A DNA stretch of 55,426 nucleotides from an uncultured Clostridia bacterium (lineage in GTDB: Bacteria > Bacillota > Clostridia > Christensenellales > Borkfalkiaceae), in assembly GCA_944328495.1 (NCBI GenBank), contig CALVHR010000048.1:1-55426 (forward strand), in the 5' to 3' direction. Position numbers and translations under genes: made by a program. Below the pieces are notes generated by a model that ran no database searches, was not told where the DNA came from, and worked only from the letters and a program-made list of their open reading frames with translations. The stretch's first letter is position 1, and the number at the start of each line of letters is the position of its first letter. Shown here in pieces: positions 1-8,546 of the stretch.

Positions 1-1
1 T

Positions 2-139
2 TTTGCTATTTTTTTGGCAAAAACAGGGGATTTTTACTATGGAAAGAAAGATTTTAATTTTATGCTGTCTTTTTGCCATTTTGGAGCAAAAACAGGACTT
101 GAACCTTTATACTATTTATATTTAATCCTAATCAAATGA
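2..139 (+). CDS. Possible C-terminal end of an unknown gene cut by the left edge
   Basis: One plus-strand frame is open from the window edge to a TGA at 137-139, giving about 45 residues rich in Phe, Tyr and Leu. A terminator-like hairpin starts 5 bp later, which is what the end of a gene would look like. An 11-bp repeat, GCAAAAACAGG, occurs near 16 and again near 92. I do not recognise the peptide, and a second frame is also open over most of this stretch, so this may not be coding at all. Confidence 0.2.
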   Translation, partial: FAIFLAKTGDFYYGKKDFNFMLSFCHFGAKTGLEPLYYLYLILIK

Positions 140-144
140 ATAAG

Positions 145-174
145 GGCGGCAGGGTATACATTTACCTTGCCGCC
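145..174. terminator. Hairpin, probable bidirectional terminator
   Basis: GGCGGCA at 145-151 pairs with TGCCGCC at 168-174, and GGTA/TACC extends the stem after one mismatch. It lies between the putative gene end at 139 and the stop of the HTH gene at 193, so it could serve both. The U-tracts on both sides are weak. Confidence 0.5.
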
Positions 175-192
175 TTAATTGATGAAATAAAA

Positions 193-564
193 TTATTCTC
201 TTGCCAGTAAATAATCGATTGTGACATTGAAGTATAGAGCTAATTGGTAGCAAATTTCCAAACTGGGAATGTAATTCTTTTGCTTCCACAAATTGAACTG
301 GCTTCGGGAAATTCCAACGGCAGAAGCGATAGCTCCATACTTTTTGTTGGTGAGAATCCTGAGTTCTTCCAATCTTTCAAGAAAAGAGACATCATCCAGA
401 GTTTTTCTTTGAGGGTTATCATCGGATAGACCGAGTAAATAATCAATAGATGCTTCCAGATGGTCTGCGATTTTGATTAAAGTGCGAGTGCTCGGAATGA
501 GTCCTGCTTTTAATGCTCGTATAAAAACATCCTTGCAGAGCTTCAAAAGCAAGTATATCTCCAT
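193..564 (-). CDS. Small HTH (Cro/C1-type) transcriptional regulator with an abnormal N-terminus
   Basis: This 123-residue protein would be a DNA-binding regulator. The C-terminal ~65 residues form a standard XRE helix-turn-helix ending in the family hallmark 'IDYLLARE'. A second, incomplete copy precedes it, ending in 'SIDYLLG', so two tandem HTH units are present, but the first lacks its own recognition helices. The ATG at 564 (MEIYLLL) is chosen because residues upstream of it resemble no protein, although no convincing ribosome site precedes it. The N-terminal part overlaps, on the opposite strand, the 3' remnant at 514-762. A recombination junction near 520-545 that replaced the true 5' end would explain both. 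It may be an orphan from a mobile element, and its target is unknown. Confidence 0.6.
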   Translation of the reverse strand: MEIYLLLKLCKDVFIRALKAGLIPSTRTLIKIADHLEASIDYLLGLSDDNPQRKTLDDVSFLERLEELRILTNKKYGAIASAVGISRSQFNLWKQKNYIPSLEICYQLALYFNVTIDYLLARE

Positions 565-762
565 CCGGAACTTATCCCGATTGACGGCGAGCCGACTCCT
601 TTTGATGACGAAGAGGAAGAACAATCTGACGAGGAAGAGGACGGCAAGCAATATTTGCATAGGACGGCTTTCTTGCATGCAGGGAGGCCGTCTTATTACG
701 GATCAGCCAAGTTATACAAATTTATTACAAGCGACATAGACAGGCTGTTGCAAATCCTTTAA
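514..762 (+). pseudogene. 3' remnant of an unknown gene (about 82 codons, no start)
   Basis: A plus-strand frame is open from just after a TAA at 511-513 to a TAA at 760-762. It reads like a genuine protein end: an 'LHPELIPIDGEP' segment, an acidic run of Asp and Glu, then 'RPSYYGSAKLYKFI' and 'DIDRLLQIL'. There is no start codon with a ribosome site, and its left part collides with the convergent HTH gene. The simplest reading is the tail of a gene whose 5' part was lost at a recombination junction near 520. I do not recognise the family. Confidence 0.4.
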
Positions 763-776
763 AAACATGGTAAAAT
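748..776 (+). promoter_or_regulatory. Sigma-A-type promoter for the O-antigen-ligase-like gene
   Basis: TTGCAA at 748-753, a 17-bp spacer and TAAAAT at 771-776. It predicts a start near 783 and a leader of about 60 nt. The -35 lies within the 3' end of the remnant at 514-762. Confidence 0.6.
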
Positions 777-843
777 AAAAAAAACGCATTTCTTGCCAAA
801 CGATTTTATTATGGCGGAGAGGAATCAAAATACGGAGAAACTT

Positions 844-2301
844 ATGTACGCTCTGCGATTGCGGCTGAAAGAAGCGGCAAATATGCCAATAATGAAAAAT
901 GTCGTCGGCTTTTTCGACGGAAATGTTTACCCTGTTGCATATGCGCTGCTCGTTTTGTTGTCTTCGTTATTGGGCCTTGAAATTTTTTTGTATGTTCTCA
1001 CGTGCGCGATCGTGGTGTTTACTTCACTTTTCTCCGAAGATTCCAAGCCGATCATCGTTCCGTTGATTTTGGTCGTGTATTCAACGAGTTGGAAACATAC
1101 GCCGCAGCCTCCGTATAATTCTCAGTTTTTAAATACTCCGTCCGTTTTGGTGTGCATATGCGTACTCGCCTTCATTGCAGTTTCGGCAATGATTTTTCGT
1201 GCTGTTGTGTTTCGCGTAAAGGATGAAAGTTGCGGGTTCAGTTTAAAAAGCGGATTGCTCGCACTTTCTGCTGCATTTATGTTGAACGGTGCCGCCAGTG
1301 CAAAATTTGAAGTCAAAGACATATTTTTCGGGATTCTGATCGCTTTATCTTTCGGAGCCGTATATTTTTATCTTTCCAAAACAATGCGTAAAAGAGAAGC
1401 GATCGGCTTTTACTGCGCTTATGTGGTCGGACTTGCTTCCGCCGTCATTTTTATTCAGTTGCTGTATGTCTTGTTTGCCGAAGGCGCAATTCATGACGGA
1501 ACGATCGATAAGGATCTCGTCATTGCAGGGTGGGGTATGAGCAACAATGTCGGCGGGATGCTTGCCATGTTTCTTCCCGCAACGCTGTATTTTGCTTATA
1601 AATCAAAGAAATACGGAGTGCTGTTCTATCTGCTGTCTTTGGTGCAATTTTTTGGAGTTTGTCTTACGCAAAGCCGCGCGTCCGTTCTGATCGGCGGTAT
1701 TATCCTTGTCGCGGCCGCGATCTTGCTGTCGGTCGTGAGAAGTCCGCAAAGAAAGTATATTCGCATTTGCAACATCATTGTAGTTGCTGTTGTGATTTTG
1801 GCGTGCGTGTTCTTTTTTGAAAAGATCCTGGATATATTTGCGGTCATGATCGAGCGAGGGTTTGACGATTCCAATCGAATCTCGATATGGATCAACGGGA
1901 TGAAAAATTTTATGAGTTCGCCCTTGTTCGGAGTCGGTTTTTATGCGCCGTTTTACGTCGATATCAATATCGAAAACTGGGTTTTCCCCGATATGTATCA
2001 CAATGTTTTCATTCAGATCCTTGCAAGTTGCGGCTTGATAGGAATTTTGGCATATGTGTTTCATCTTGCGCAGATCCTTTGTCTGGCACTGCAAAAGCCG
2101 TCCGCCGAAAGATTGTTTTTCTTTGGAATGTTTCTTTTGATTACGGGGACTTCTCTTTTGGATAATCATATCTTTCACGTATTTCCCGCTCTTACCTATT
2201 CCTTGATCCTGTTTTTGTGGGAAAAAGACATTGCGAATGCTTCCTCTTTGCGAAGAGAGTTGAATCGGCGCATGAATGCGGACATCAAAGTAATTTCATA
2301 A
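844..2301 (+). CDS. O-antigen ligase / Wzy-type polymerase family membrane protein
   Basis: This 485-residue polytopic membrane protein has about ten to twelve hydrophobic segments. A long loop carries 'DSNRISIWINGMKNF' and 'PLFGVGFYAPF', followed by 'MYHNVFIQILASCGLIG', the pattern of the Wzy_C/O-antigen ligase superfamily, whose members join or polymerise lipid-linked glycans outside the membrane. I chose the ATG at 844 because GGAG lies 6-7 bp upstream; the ATG at 811 and TTG at 793 lack such a site. It is a single-gene unit with its own promoter and terminator. No glycosyltransferase or flippase is nearby, so the glycan it acts on cannot be guessed. Confidence 0.8.
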   Translation: MYALRLRLKEAANMPIMKNVVGFFDGNVYPVAYALLVLLSSLLGLEIFLYVLTCAIVVFTSLFSEDSKPIIVPLILVVYSTSWKHTPQPPYNSQFLNTPSVLVCICVLAFIAVSAMIFRAVVFRVKDESCGFSLKSGLLALSAAFMLNGAASAKFEVKDIFFGILIALSFGAVYFYLSKTMRKREAIGFYCAYVVGLASAVIFIQLLYVLFAEGAIHDGTIDKDLVIAGWGMSNNVGGMLAMFLPATLYFAYKSKKYGVLFYLLSLVQFFGVCLTQSRASVLIGGIILVAAAILLSVVRSPQRKYIRICNIIVVAVVILACVFFFEKILDIFAVMIERGFDDSNRISIWINGMKNFMSSPLFGVGFYAPFYVDINIENWVFPDMYHNVFIQILASCGLIGILAYVFHLAQILCLALQKPSAERLFFFGMFLLITGTSLLDNHIFHVFPALTYSLILFLWEKDIANASSLRRELNRRMNADIKVIS

Positions 2302-2305
2302 CTGT

Positions 2306-2329
2306 AAGCCGCGTTTTTACGCGGCTTTT
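2306..2329 (+). terminator. Rho-independent terminator
   Basis: AAGCCGCGT at 2306-2314 pairs perfectly with ACGCGGCTT at 2319-2327 around a TTTT loop, followed by a T-rich stretch. It starts 5 bp after the stop of the membrane protein gene. Confidence 0.85.
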
Positions 2330-2439
2330 CTCTTATTTTTCGATTGGAGCGATCGCAATGGAAAAGTCAAATTCTGTCGATTTTGGAATTAAATTATTGG
2401 ATATTCGTCCAAAAATTATTTATTTTTTTTTCAGAACTA

Positions 2440-2468
2440 TTGAAAAGAAAACCGATTTATTGTATAAT
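2440..2468 (+). promoter_or_regulatory. Near-consensus promoter of the glycogen operon
   Basis: TTGAAA at 2440-2445, 17-bp spacer, TATAAT at 2463-2468. The predicted start is about 2475, giving a leader of about 34 nt before glgB. No operator or structured leader is seen. Confidence 0.8.
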
Positions 2469-2508
2469 AATATAGAAGAGGCAGGATGCCGAAGTACGGA
2501 GGAACAAA

Positions 2509-4386
2509 ATGGAATCGGTTGATTTTCCCTTGTATGTATTTCATCACGGAAAGAACTTTAAAGCTTACGAATTCTTCGGCGCACATCCTTATAAAGAAGA
2601 CGGGAAAAAGGGTTTTATTTTCAGGGTATGGGCGCCTCGGGCGGTCGAAGTATCGGTCGTAGGTGATTTTAACGGCTGGGATCCCGATGCTCATATCATG
2701 ACCAGGCTTTTGGATGGAGAAACCTTTGAATTATTTATAGAAGGGTTGAAAAATTATACCATTTATAAATACTGCATCCGTACGAAAGACGGCAGATATC
2801 TGTATAAAGCGGATCCGTATGCTTTTCACGCGGAAACACCTTCGAAAACCGCATCCAAGACTTTTGATCTTACCGGATACCGTTGGGCAGACCGTGATTA
2901 TATGAAGCGGCGGAAAAAGAGGAATATTTATTCTTCACCGATGAATATTTATGAACTCAATGCTCTTTCATGGAAACAATACGGGGACGGAAATTATTTC
3001 GATTTCAACAAGCTTACCGAAGAACTGATCCCGTATATTAAGGAAATGGGGTACACGCATATTGAATTTATGCCGCTGAGCGAATATCCTTATGACGGCT
3101 CATGGGGATACCAGGTCACAGGATATTTTGCGATTACTTCCAGATTAGGCACGCCGCATGATTTTATGAGTCTGATCGACGAATGCCATAAAAACGATAT
3201 CGGCGTGATCATGGATTGGGTCCCTGCGCACTTCCCGAAAGATGCTCATGGCTTATATGAGTTTGACGGACAACCTCTCTATGAAAGTCCTGCGTGGGAC
3301 AGGCAGGAGCATAAGAGTTGGGGAACGCGTCGGTTCGATTACGGACGTGCGGAAGTTTTATCTTTCCTGATTTCCAACGCGGTATTTTTCTTTGATAAAT
3401 TTCATATTGACGGACTACGAGTGGACGCCGTCGCGTCGATGCTTTATTTGGATTACGATAAAAAGCCGGGTGAATGGCTTCCGAATAAGTACGGCGAAAA
3501 TAAAAACCTGGAAGCAATTGAATTTTTACAGCGGCTCAATACTACGGTCTTTGGGCAATATCCCGATGCATTGATGATCGCCGAAGAATCGACGGCATGG
3601 CCGCTCGTTACAAGGCCTGCGGATGTCGGAGGGCTTGGCTTCAATTTTAAATGGAATATGGGCTGGATGAACGACGTATTGGATTATATGCAGACGGACC
3701 CGTATTTCCGAAAAGGCAACCATAATAAGCTTACATTTTCAATGATGTACGCGTTTACCGAAAATTATGTTTTGCCGATTTCACATGACGAAGTTGTGTA
3801 CGGGAAACGTTCGCTGATCGATAAAATGCCGGGCTGTTATGAAGATAAATTTGCAAATGTCCGCGCGTTTATGGGATATATGATGTCGCACCCCGGAAAG
3901 AAACTGTTGTTTATGGGTTGTGAATTCGGACAGTTCAAAGAATGGAATTATCGTGAAGGGCAGGAATTTTTTCTCAAAGAATACCCTTTGCATCAAAAGC
4001 TATCCGACATGAACGCAGAGCTCAATAAATTTTACCGTGAGACGCCCGCTTTTTATGAAATCGAAGATTCTTGGGACGGATTCGAATGGCTTGCGGCAGA
4101 CGATGCCGACCGAAACATGCTTGCCTACGCGCGGCGCGACCGCCAGGGGAATACGTTTGTTGTTGTCATAAATTTTTCAGGCGAAACGTCAACCGGGTAT
4201 CGTTTGGGGGTGCCGAAAGGAAAGTATAAACTTGTTTTCAATACGGATCATCCGAAATTCGGCGGGGAAGGCAAAATTACGAAGCGTATTTTCAACACAG
4301 AACATAAGAGCAGTCACGGTAAGGAATATTCGATCCGTATCGAATTACCGAAACTTACGTGCGTTTATCTGCAAAAAATTCTTTGA
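2509..4386 (+). CDS. glgB: 1,4-alpha-glucan branching enzyme GlgB
   Basis: The enzyme transfers a cut alpha-1,4 glucan chain to a 6-position, making alpha-1,6 branches in glycogen. At 625 residues it has the usual length. An N-terminal CBM48 region (about 20-110, with 'FRVWAPRAVEVSVVGDFNGW') precedes a GH13 barrel. The three catalytic acids are Asp306 in 'DGLRVDAVASM', Glu359 in 'MIAEEST' and Asp427 in 'PISHDEVVYGK'. A C-terminal beta domain follows. The ATG at 2509 has GGAGG 7 bp upstream. It is the first gene of the operon and runs to glgC after 63 bp. Confidence 0.97.
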   Translation: MESVDFPLYVFHHGKNFKAYEFFGAHPYKEDGKKGFIFRVWAPRAVEVSVVGDFNGWDPDAHIMTRLLDGETFELFIEGLKNYTIYKYCIRTKDGRYLYKADPYAFHAETPSKTASKTFDLTGYRWADRDYMKRRKKRNIYSSPMNIYELNALSWKQYGDGNYFDFNKLTEELIPYIKEMGYTHIEFMPLSEYPYDGSWGYQVTGYFAITSRLGTPHDFMSLIDECHKNDIGVIMDWVPAHFPKDAHGLYEFDGQPLYESPAWDRQEHKSWGTRRFDYGRAEVLSFLISNAVFFFDKFHIDGLRVDAVASMLYLDYDKKPGEWLPNKYGENKNLEAIEFLQRLNTTVFGQYPDALMIAEESTAWPLVTRPADVGGLGFNFKWNMGWMNDVLDYMQTDPYFRKGNHNKLTFSMMYAFTENYVLPISHDEVVYGKRSLIDKMPGCYEDKFANVRAFMGYMMSHPGKKLLFMGCEFGQFKEWNYREGQEFFLKEYPLHQKLSDMNAELNKFYRETPAFYEIEDSWDGFEWLAADDADRNMLAYARRDRQGNTFVVVINFSGETSTGYRLGVPKGKYKLVFNTDHPKFGGEGKITKRIFNTEHKSSHGKEYSIRIELPKLTCVYLQKIL

Positions 4387-4449
4387 TCCGACATAAAACG
4401 AAGAGGGTTAAAGTATTTTATAATTGAAATAAACAAGTTGGGGGTAGTT

Positions 4450-5655
4450 ATGCAAAGAAAAAAAGATTGCGTTGCAATGTTGCTTGCCGGCGGACAAGGC
4501 AGCAGATTGTATGCACTCACGAACAATATCGCAAAACCTGCGGTACCGTTCGGCGCGAAGTATCGGATTATCGACTTTCCGCTTTCGAACTGCATCAATT
4601 CGGGCATCGATACGGTTGGGGTTTTGACGCAGTATCAGCCGCTATTGCTGAACGAATACATCGGTAACGGCCAGCCTTGGGATCTGGACCGAAATTTTGG
4701 CGGCGTGCATGTTTTATCGCCGTATCAGAAAAAATCCAAATCCGCCTGGTATGAAGGTACGGCAAATGCCATTTACCAGAATCTGAATTTTATTCGCATG
4801 TACAACCCCGATTACGTGCTGATTCTGTCGGGCGACCATATTTATAAAATGGACTACAGCAAAATGCTTCGTGCCCATATTGAAAAAGGCGCGGATTGCA
4901 CGATTGCGGCCATTGAAGTATCACTCAAAGAAGCCTCTCGCTTCGGTATATTGAATACCAACGAAGATGGCTCCATTTATGAATTTGAAGAAAAACCTAA
5001 GCAACCGAAAAGTACATTGGCTTCAATGGGAGTATACATTTTTACCGCCGAAAAAATGTATAAATATCTTGAAGAAGATGACAACGATCCGAATTCGTCC
5101 AAGGACTTCGGAAAAAACGTGTTACCTGCCATGCTTGCGGCGGGCGAGAAAATGTTTGCGTACCGCTTTGAAGGGTATTGGAAAGATGTCGGTACAATAT
5201 CCTCGCTATGGGAAGCAAATATGGATCTGCTCGGCAATAAGCCCGCTTTTGATGTTTCCGATCCTGCATGGAAAATTCATTCCCGAAATCCGCTCGCTCC
5301 CCCCGAGTATCTCGGTGAAAACGCGGTTATAAAAAATTCCATGGTTGCACTCGGTTGTGAAGTTTGCGGCATTATCGAAAATTCAGTGCTGTCCAGCAAC
5401 GTTGTGATCGAAGGCGGCGCCGTGGTAAAAGACAGCGTTATTATGAGCGGAACAACCGTCCGCAAAGGTGCTGTCGTCAATTATTCTATTATCGATGAAG
5501 ATGTCGATGTCGGAGAAAACGCAATTGTAGGGGAGCCGAAAGAAGAAGCGAAAGGAATTGCGGTGCTTGGCCGCAACGTCACGGTCGGAAAAGGCGCGAA
5601 AATTTCGTCCGGGGCGATGATCGATAAAAATATTTCGGAAAGGGAGGAGGTTTAA
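4450..5655 (+). CDS. glgC: Glucose-1-phosphate adenylyltransferase GlgC
   Basis: It makes ADP-glucose from ATP and glucose 1-phosphate, the committed step of bacterial glycogen synthesis. The 401-residue protein begins with the nucleotidyltransferase signature 'LAGGQGSRL', then '[19 protein letters not shown]', and has the 'GDHIYKMDY' metal/substrate motif; the last ~100 residues are left-handed beta-helix repeats. The ATG at 4450 is chosen because a GGGGG run ends 5 bp upstream; the in-frame TTG at 4438 would bury that site. The stop is 1 bp before glgD, so GlgC and GlgD are probably made together, as expected for a mixed oligomer. Confidence 0.96.
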   Translation: MQRKKDCVAMLLAGGQGSRLYALTNNIAKPAVPFGAKYRIIDFPLSNCINSGIDTVGVLTQYQPLLLNEYIGNGQPWDLDRNFGGVHVLSPYQKKSKSAWYEGTANAIYQNLNFIRMYNPDYVLILSGDHIYKMDYSKMLRAHIEKGADCTIAAIEVSLKEASRFGILNTNEDGSIYEFEEKPKQPKSTLASMGVYIFTAEKMYKYLEEDDNDPNSSKDFGKNVLPAMLAAGEKMFAYRFEGYWKDVGTISSLWEANMDLLGNKPAFDVSDPAWKIHSRNPLAPPEYLGENAVIKNSMVALGCEVCGIIENSVLSSNVVIEGGAVVKDSVIMSGTTVRKGAVVNYSIIDEDVDVGENAIVGEPKEEAKGIAVLGRNVTVGKGAKISSGAMIDKNISEREEV

Positions 5656-5656
5656 A

Positions 5657-6763
5657 ATGTCTGCAGTTGGTGTTATTTTTTCCAATATTCATGATGAAAA
5701 CGTTCCCGAACTTTCCAATATGCGGACAATGGGGTCAATTCCATACGGCGGAAGGTATCGCTTGATCGATTTTGCGTTGTCGAATCTCGTAAATTCAGGT
5801 GTAACGACCGTCGGTATCATAACGAAAAACAATTATCAATCGCTTATGGATCATCTCGGGAGCGGTAAAGACTGGGATCTTGCCCGCAAAACAGGCGGCT
5901 TGGTATTGCTCCCGCCGTTTGGAGCAAAAGATAATGAAGGACTATACAAAAACCGCTTGGAAGCGTTGAAAAGCATTATTGGCTTTTTAACGCGCCGAAA
6001 TGAAGATTATGTGATCTTGTGCGACTGTGACGGCGTCTATCGCATGGATTTTTCGGATATAATAGATTACCATGAAGCAAAGCAAGCGGATATCACTTTG
6101 GTTTGTCATACGGAGGAAATTGCAAACTCTTCAAAATATACTTTGATCAAATCAGATGCGTCGGGTCGCGTTACAGACATCAAACTGGATGCTTCGGTGA
6201 ACGGAGTCAATAAGTTTTATACCAACATTTTGGTATTAAATCGTCTGTTTTTGATTCGATTGATCCAGGATGCGGTATCGCACGGTTATAAAAGCTGCCG
6301 AAGAGACATTTTGCAAAGAAATGTAAAAAGTCTGAAGATCTTTGCATACGATTTTGAAGGCTATCATGCGACGATCGATTCGTTTGCCTCTTATTTCCGT
6401 CATAATATGGAACTTTTAAACAAGTCTGTCCGCGATGAATTGTTCGGCGCTCGTGATATTTATACCAAAGTCAGGGATTCGGCTCCCTCAAAATACGGTG
6501 ATGAATGCATCGTTAAAAATTCACTTGTTTCGGACGGATGCATCGTGGAAGGCTGTGTCGAAAACAGCATCCTGTTCCGCGGCGTGCGCGTCGGGAAAGG
6601 CGCCGTGATTAAAAATTCTATCCTCATGCAAGATACGGTTGTAGGGGACAACGCACAGCTGAATTGCGTAATTACCGATAAAAATGTAATTATTCGAAAT
6701 AATCGTGTCCTTTCCGGGTGCGAAATTCAGCCGTACTTTTTAGGAAAAAGCACGATCGTATAG
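5657..6763 (+). CDS. glgD: GlgD, non-catalytic GlgC paralogue
   Basis: GlgD is a GlgC-like subunit known from Bacillota, where it stimulates GlgC in a hetero-oligomer. The 368-residue sequence keeps the fold ('GGRYRLIDFALSNLVNSG', C-terminal beta-helix) but has lost the glycine-rich nucleotide loop: where GlgC has 'AGGQGSRL' this protein has 'FSNIHDENVPEL'. 'CDCDGVYRMDFS' replaces the GlgC 'GDHIYKMDY' motif. It should therefore be regulatory or structural. The strong AGGGAGGAGG ribosome site lies in the end of glgC. This is the typical GlgC-GlgD arrangement and not a decaying duplicate. Confidence 0.93.
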   Translation: MSAVGVIFSNIHDENVPELSNMRTMGSIPYGGRYRLIDFALSNLVNSGVTTVGIITKNNYQSLMDHLGSGKDWDLARKTGGLVLLPPFGAKDNEGLYKNRLEALKSIIGFLTRRNEDYVILCDCDGVYRMDFSDIIDYHEAKQADITLVCHTEEIANSSKYTLIKSDASGRVTDIKLDASVNGVNKFYTNILVLNRLFLIRLIQDAVSHGYKSCRRDILQRNVKSLKIFAYDFEGYHATIDSFASYFRHNMELLNKSVRDELFGARDIYTKVRDSAPSKYGDECIVKNSLVSDGCIVEGCVENSILFRGVRVGKGAVIKNSILMQDTVVGDNAQLNCVITDKNVIIRNNRVLSGCEIQPYFLGKSTIV

Positions 6764-6824
6764 CTTCTATTTTCAGCGGGATGATTGCCCGAACAAAGAA
6801 AACACATTCGGAGGTAAGTATTTT

Positions 6825-8525
6825 ATGCCGGCAAAAGCAAAAAACACGCAAAAAGCAACAGCCGTAAAAGCGGAGAATATCGCAAAAACTGTTGAAAATA
6901 CGCCCGAAGTTAAATCGCAACCTGTAAAAAAAGCTTCGCAAAAGTCTCACGTGAAGATTTCTGTAGAAACCTTAAAACCTCATCCAACGGAGATAAAAGA
7001 ACAGTATAGTGAAAAAGCAGGTGCAGGAACCGCTGCCGACTCTAGGCAGGCGAAAGAAAATACTTCTCTTTTGGAAGAAGTTGGATCGATCGTAGTTGTG
7101 CCCAAAAAGAAAATTTTGTTTGTTGCGTCCGAAGCCACGCCGTTTATTGCTACAGGCGGGCTTGCGGAAGTAATCGGATCGCTTTCAAAAGCGATTGCTT
7201 TAAACGATGACTTCGATGTTCGCGTCGTGCTGCCGTTGTATTCCGATATCCCATGGGAATACAGGAGTAAATTCAAATATCTTGGCAATATTTTTGTTCC
7301 GCTTGCTTGGCGAAACCAGTATTGCGGTATATTCAGCTATGAGATGGAAAATGTTACTTTCTATTTCATTGACAATGAATACTACTTTAAGCGTCCCGGA
7401 TGCTACGGCTATTACGACGACGGCGAGCGCTTCGCATTTTTCTGCCGCAGCGTGCTTGAGATCATGCCGTTTTTGAATTTTTATCCGGAGATCATGCATT
7501 GTCATGATTGGCAGGCGGCATTGGCGGCAATTTATTTGAAGACGATCTATTGTTTCCGTCCGGAATACCAGTTTATACGTTCACTGTTTACCATTCATAA
7601 TATTGAGTATCAGGGCAAGTATTCTTTGGATATTTTGGAAGATTTATTTGGAATTTCCAATTCATGGAAATATTTGCTTGAATATAACAAGTGCATTAAC
7701 CTTATGAAAGCCGCGATTGAATGCAGCGAAAAATTTTCGACCGTCAGCCCGCATTATGCACAGGAAATTAAAGATCCGTTTTATGCGCACGGATTGGATC
7801 CGATCGTTCGCCGCAATGAATTCAAATTGTTTGGTATTCTCAACGGGATTGATACGGTAGCATACGACCCGCAGACGGATAAATCGATTTTTGCCCATTA
7901 CAGTGCGGAAAATCCGGGGCCGAAGAAGCTGTGTAAACAGGAATTGCAGAAAATGTTTAATCTTCCCGTCAAGGAAAATACGCCGATCATCGCAATTATT
8001 TCGCGCTTGGTTTCTCATAAAGGCCTCGATCTTGTGCGCACAGTCATTGAAGAAGTCTTGCGCCAGGATGTGCAGGTAATTATTTTAGGGAAAGGGGATT
8101 CCGCTTACGAAAACTATTTTTCAGATTTGGCAAGGCGATATGTCGGTAAATTGGTAACAGTCATTGCTTTTAACCCGGATTTATCGAGAAAAATTTATTC
8201 GGGTGCCGATTTGTTCCTTATGCCGTCAAAATCGGAGCCTTGCGGACTTTCGCAGATGATTGCAAGCCGTTATGGTGCGGTGCCGATCGTTCGTGAAACG
8301 GGTGGTTTATATGACAGTATCCGTCCGGTCGGCAACGGCGGCAACGGATTCACGTTTGCAAATTATAATGCGTACGATATGTTGTACGTCATACGCGAAG
8401 CGATCAATTGTTATTACAATAAAGATTTTTGGCCGGAGCTCGTGAAACGCGTCATGTCTGTCGATTTCAGTTGGCGGCGCTCCGCAAAAGAGTATGAACG
8501 GATCTATGGGGAAATGTTGAAATAA
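6825..8525 (+). CDS. glgA: Glycogen synthase GlgA with a ~95-residue basic N-terminal extension
   Basis: A GT5 glycogen synthase that extends alpha-1,4 glucan from ADP-glucose. The catalytic part starts near residue 96 at 'KKILFVASEATPFIATGGLAE' and has the usual ~475 residues, with 'FTIHNIEYQG', 'GILNGIDTVAYDP' and 'SEPCGLSQMIA' of the GT-B fold. In front of it lie about 95 low-complexity residues rich in Lys, Ala, Thr and Glu and without predicted fold. The N-terminal loop reads 'ATGGLAEV' in place of the 'KTGGLADV' of enterobacterial GlgA; I believe other Bacillota also show this. The ATG at 6825 has GGAGG upstream, so the extension is translated. It is the fourth operon gene. Confidence 0.95.
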   Translation: MPAKAKNTQKATAVKAENIAKTVENTPEVKSQPVKKASQKSHVKISVETLKPHPTEIKEQYSEKAGAGTAADSRQAKENTSLLEEVGSIVVVPKKKILFVASEATPFIATGGLAEVIGSLSKAIALNDDFDVRVVLPLYSDIPWEYRSKFKYLGNIFVPLAWRNQYCGIFSYEMENVTFYFIDNEYYFKRPGCYGYYDDGERFAFFCRSVLEIMPFLNFYPEIMHCHDWQAALAAIYLKTIYCFRPEYQFIRSLFTIHNIEYQGKYSLDILEDLFGISNSWKYLLEYNKCINLMKAAIECSEKFSTVSPHYAQEIKDPFYAHGLDPIVRRNEFKLFGILNGIDTVAYDPQTDKSIFAHYSAENPGPKKLCKQELQKMFNLPVKENTPIIAIISRLVSHKGLDLVRTVIEEVLRQDVQVIILGKGDSAYENYFSDLARRYVGKLVTVIAFNPDLSRKIYSGADLFLMPSKSEPCGLSQMIASRYGAVPIVRETGGLYDSIRPVGNGGNGFTFANYNAYDMLYVIREAINCYYNKDFWPELVKRVMSVDFSWRRSAKEYERIYGEMLK

Positions 8526-8546
8526 TTTAACTTAGGAGCAGCATTC

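Noticed and set aside
5657-6763. glgD as a decaying duplicate of glgC
   Set aside because: Loss of the catalytic loop is the normal state of GlgD in Bacillota, and the frame is intact with a strong ribosome site.
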